Below are positions 7,067 to 8,090 of a stretch of 8,090 nt of DNA, piece after piece. Origin of the DNA: Nitrosomonadales bacterium (GTDB taxonomy: Bacteria; Pseudomonadota; Gammaproteobacteria; Burkholderiales; Nitrosomonadaceae). The notes beneath the pieces are model-generated. The model had not been told where the DNA came from. It did no database searches and saw nothing but the letters and a program-made list of their open reading frames with translations. The position numbers and the translations under genes are program-made. Location: contig SPBV01000078.1 in NCBI GenBank assembly GCA_004525885.1, positions 1 through 8,090 on the forward strand, in the 5' to 3' direction. Within the stretch, counting starts at the first letter, position 1; each line of letters starts with the position of its first letter.

Positions 7067-7954
7067 TTAGGTTTTTTGAACCCCGAGATGCGCTAATTTT
7101 TCTAGAGATTGGATAATTACTGAGCTATCCAATTTAGCATCACCTTGCGCAATGCAGGCTTTGAATAGTTCCTGGGTAGCTGCAGTATTAGGCAAATCTA
7201 TTCCTAGCTCATGTGCGCTGGAAAGCGCAATATTCAAGTCCTTATGATGTAGTTCTACACGAAACCCTGGATTAAACGCGCGCTTGATCATACGTTCGCC
7301 ATGAATTTCCAAAACACGAGATGAAGCAAGGCCACCTATTAGTGCCTGACGAACTTTATTGGGATCTACGCCTGCTTTAGACACAAGTAACAGCGCTTCA
7401 CCTACTGCTTCAATAGTTAGTGCAACGATAATCTGGTTTGCAATTTTACAGATTTGTCCGGCACCATTGTCGCCTACTAAGGTGATTTTCTTGCCCATTA
7501 ATTCAAGAATGGGCTTTACATTTACAAAAATCTTTTCTTGAGCGCCAACCATAATCGTAAGTGTTGCATTCTTTGCCCCTATATCTCCCCCTGATACTGG
7601 CGCATCTACATAATAATAACCAAGATGTTTGATGTTAGCAGAGAATTTTCTGGTTTCAATAGGAGAGATTGAGCTCATATCCATTACGATCTTATGCTGG
7701 CTTAATCCTTGTACTACACCATTTTCACCAAATAGTACTTTTTTTACGTCAGAAGTATCCGGTAGCATAGTGATGATGATATCGGAATTTTGCGCTACTT
7801 TTTTGGCAGAGGAACAAGCTTTTCCACCTCGCTCGATTAACTCTTTAGGTACACCACTTCTAGAATGAAGGAATAACGAATGTCCACCCTTAATAAGATT
7901 TTCAGCCATAGGCCTTCCCATAATCCCAAGACCGATAAAGCCAATGTTTGCCAT
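7067..7954 (-). CDS. glxR: 2-hydroxy-3-oxopropionate (tartronate semialdehyde) reductase
   Basis: This member of the beta-hydroxyacid dehydrogenase family reduces tartronate semialdehyde to D-glycerate in the glyoxylate-to-glycerate route. From the ATG at 7954 it has 295 residues (E. coli GlxR 292, GarR 294). The Rossmann motif GFIGLGIMG (5-13) opens the protein, DAPVSGG (117-123) holds substrate-binding Ser121, and CKIANQ contains the catalytic Lys170. Stretches such as VLFGENG, DMSSISPIET and HGERMIKR resemble E. coli GlxR more than GarR. An in-frame ATG at 7978 would add eight residues. I prefer 7954 because the Rossmann motif normally starts at once and GGTG lies about 7 bases upstream. 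The second strand ends in HSRS with no acidic residue, which may favour NADPH. It is first in the operon, 4 bases ahead of glcD. Confidence 0.92.
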   Translation of the reverse strand: MANIGFIGLGIMGRPMAENLIKGGHSLFLHSRSGVPKELIERGGKACSSAKKVAQNSDIIITMLPDTSDVKKVLFGENGVVQGLSQHKIVMDMSSISPIETRKFSANIKHLGYYYVDAPVSGGDIGAKNATLTIMVGAQEKIFVNVKPILELMGKKITLVGDNGAGQICKIANQIIVALTIEAVGEALLLVSKAGVDPNKVRQALIGGLASSRVLEIHGERMIKRAFNPGFRVELHHKDLNIALSSAHELGIDLPNTAATQELFKACIAQGDAKLDSSVIIQSLEKLAHLGVQKT

Positions 7955-8090
7955 AATTTTACACCCAATAAAATACAAAGTTTACTGCCACTATTACTTA
8001 AACTCTGTTAAGAGCGCCCTCTAGTTTAAACTTTATTGAATTCTGCTGCCCTATGGGAAATGCTGTAATCATTTAAAATAGAAGTAATAG
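7955..8090. promoter_or_regulatory. Leader of the glxR-glcDEF cluster with two palindromes
   Basis: This AT-rich, apparently non-coding gap should contain the operon promoter, but I see no convincing -35/-10 pair on the minus strand. Two symmetric elements stand out. CTTAACAGAGTTTAAG on the minus strand (8012-7997) has perfect 5-base arms and a 6-base centre, the same 5-6-5 geometry as a CRP site but with different arm bases. AGTTTAAACT (8023-8032) is a perfect 10-base palindrome. They lie about 43-58 and 69-78 bases before the glxR ATG, where activator or repressor sites are common. Nothing else is recognisable up to the right edge. Confidence 0.4.

Noticed and set aside
7955..7978. N-terminal extension of GlxR from the upstream ATG at 7978
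   Set aside because: The extra eight residues precede the usual first residues of the family, and the 7954 start has the better-placed GGTG ribosome-site match.
1..8090. CRISPR array, tRNA, rRNA, insertion sequence or defence system
   Set aside because: No regularly spaced repeats, cloverleaf, transposase or terminal repeats were seen. All coding capacity is accounted for by housekeeping and glycolate genes.

Overview
The window is a compact, almost fully coding stretch in which every credible gene lies on the minus strand. It carries the end of a cell-division gene and a glycolate-salvage cluster. In transcription order (right to left) the genes are glxR (tartronate semialdehyde reductase), glcD, glcE, glcF (the three subunits of glycolate oxidase), a Crp/Fnr-family regulator, and ftsK. 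ftsK runs off the left edge a short distance before its stop codon. I see no RNA gene, CRISPR array, insertion sequence or sign of recent transfer. No gap exceeds about 140 bases.

The organism is most likely a Gram-negative proteobacterium, probably a betaproteobacterium. FtsK is of the short-linker type, the Crp-like protein has the recognition helix typical of that group, and the three-subunit GlcDEF enzyme is the proteobacterial form. The moderately AT-rich DNA and the pairing of glycolate oxidase with a GlxR-type reductase would suit a chemolithoautotroph such as a Nitrosomonas relative, which must recycle the 2-phosphoglycolate made by RuBisCO. The genus is inference from general resemblance, not from a search.

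Region by region: 7955-8090 is the leader of the cluster and holds two palindromes that could be operators. Positions 7067-7954 are glxR, 5608-7062 glcD, 4465-5544 glcE and 3199-4461 glcF. Spacings of 4, 63 and 3 bases indicate one operon. The 63-base gap before glcE ends in three tandem 10-base repeats, the last of which contains the glcE start codon. A 127-base gap with a candidate promoter and a palindrome precedes the Crp-like gene (2355-3071). Between that gene and ftsK is a 113-base gap with two mutually exclusive hairpins, a T-rich run and a good ftsK -10 box.

How the genes work together: GlcDEF oxidises glycolate to glyoxylate at the membrane and passes electrons to the respiratory chain. 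Glyoxylate carboligase, not in this window, would join two glyoxylates into tartronate semialdehyde, and GlxR reduces that to glycerate, which returns to central metabolism. The neighbouring Crp-like protein may regulate the cluster, since no GlcC-type GntR regulator is present. I found no clearly new system. The best leads are small: the repeat at the glcE start, the alternative hairpins ahead of ftsK, the unmatched palindromes, and the altered ligand pocket of the Crp-like regulator.
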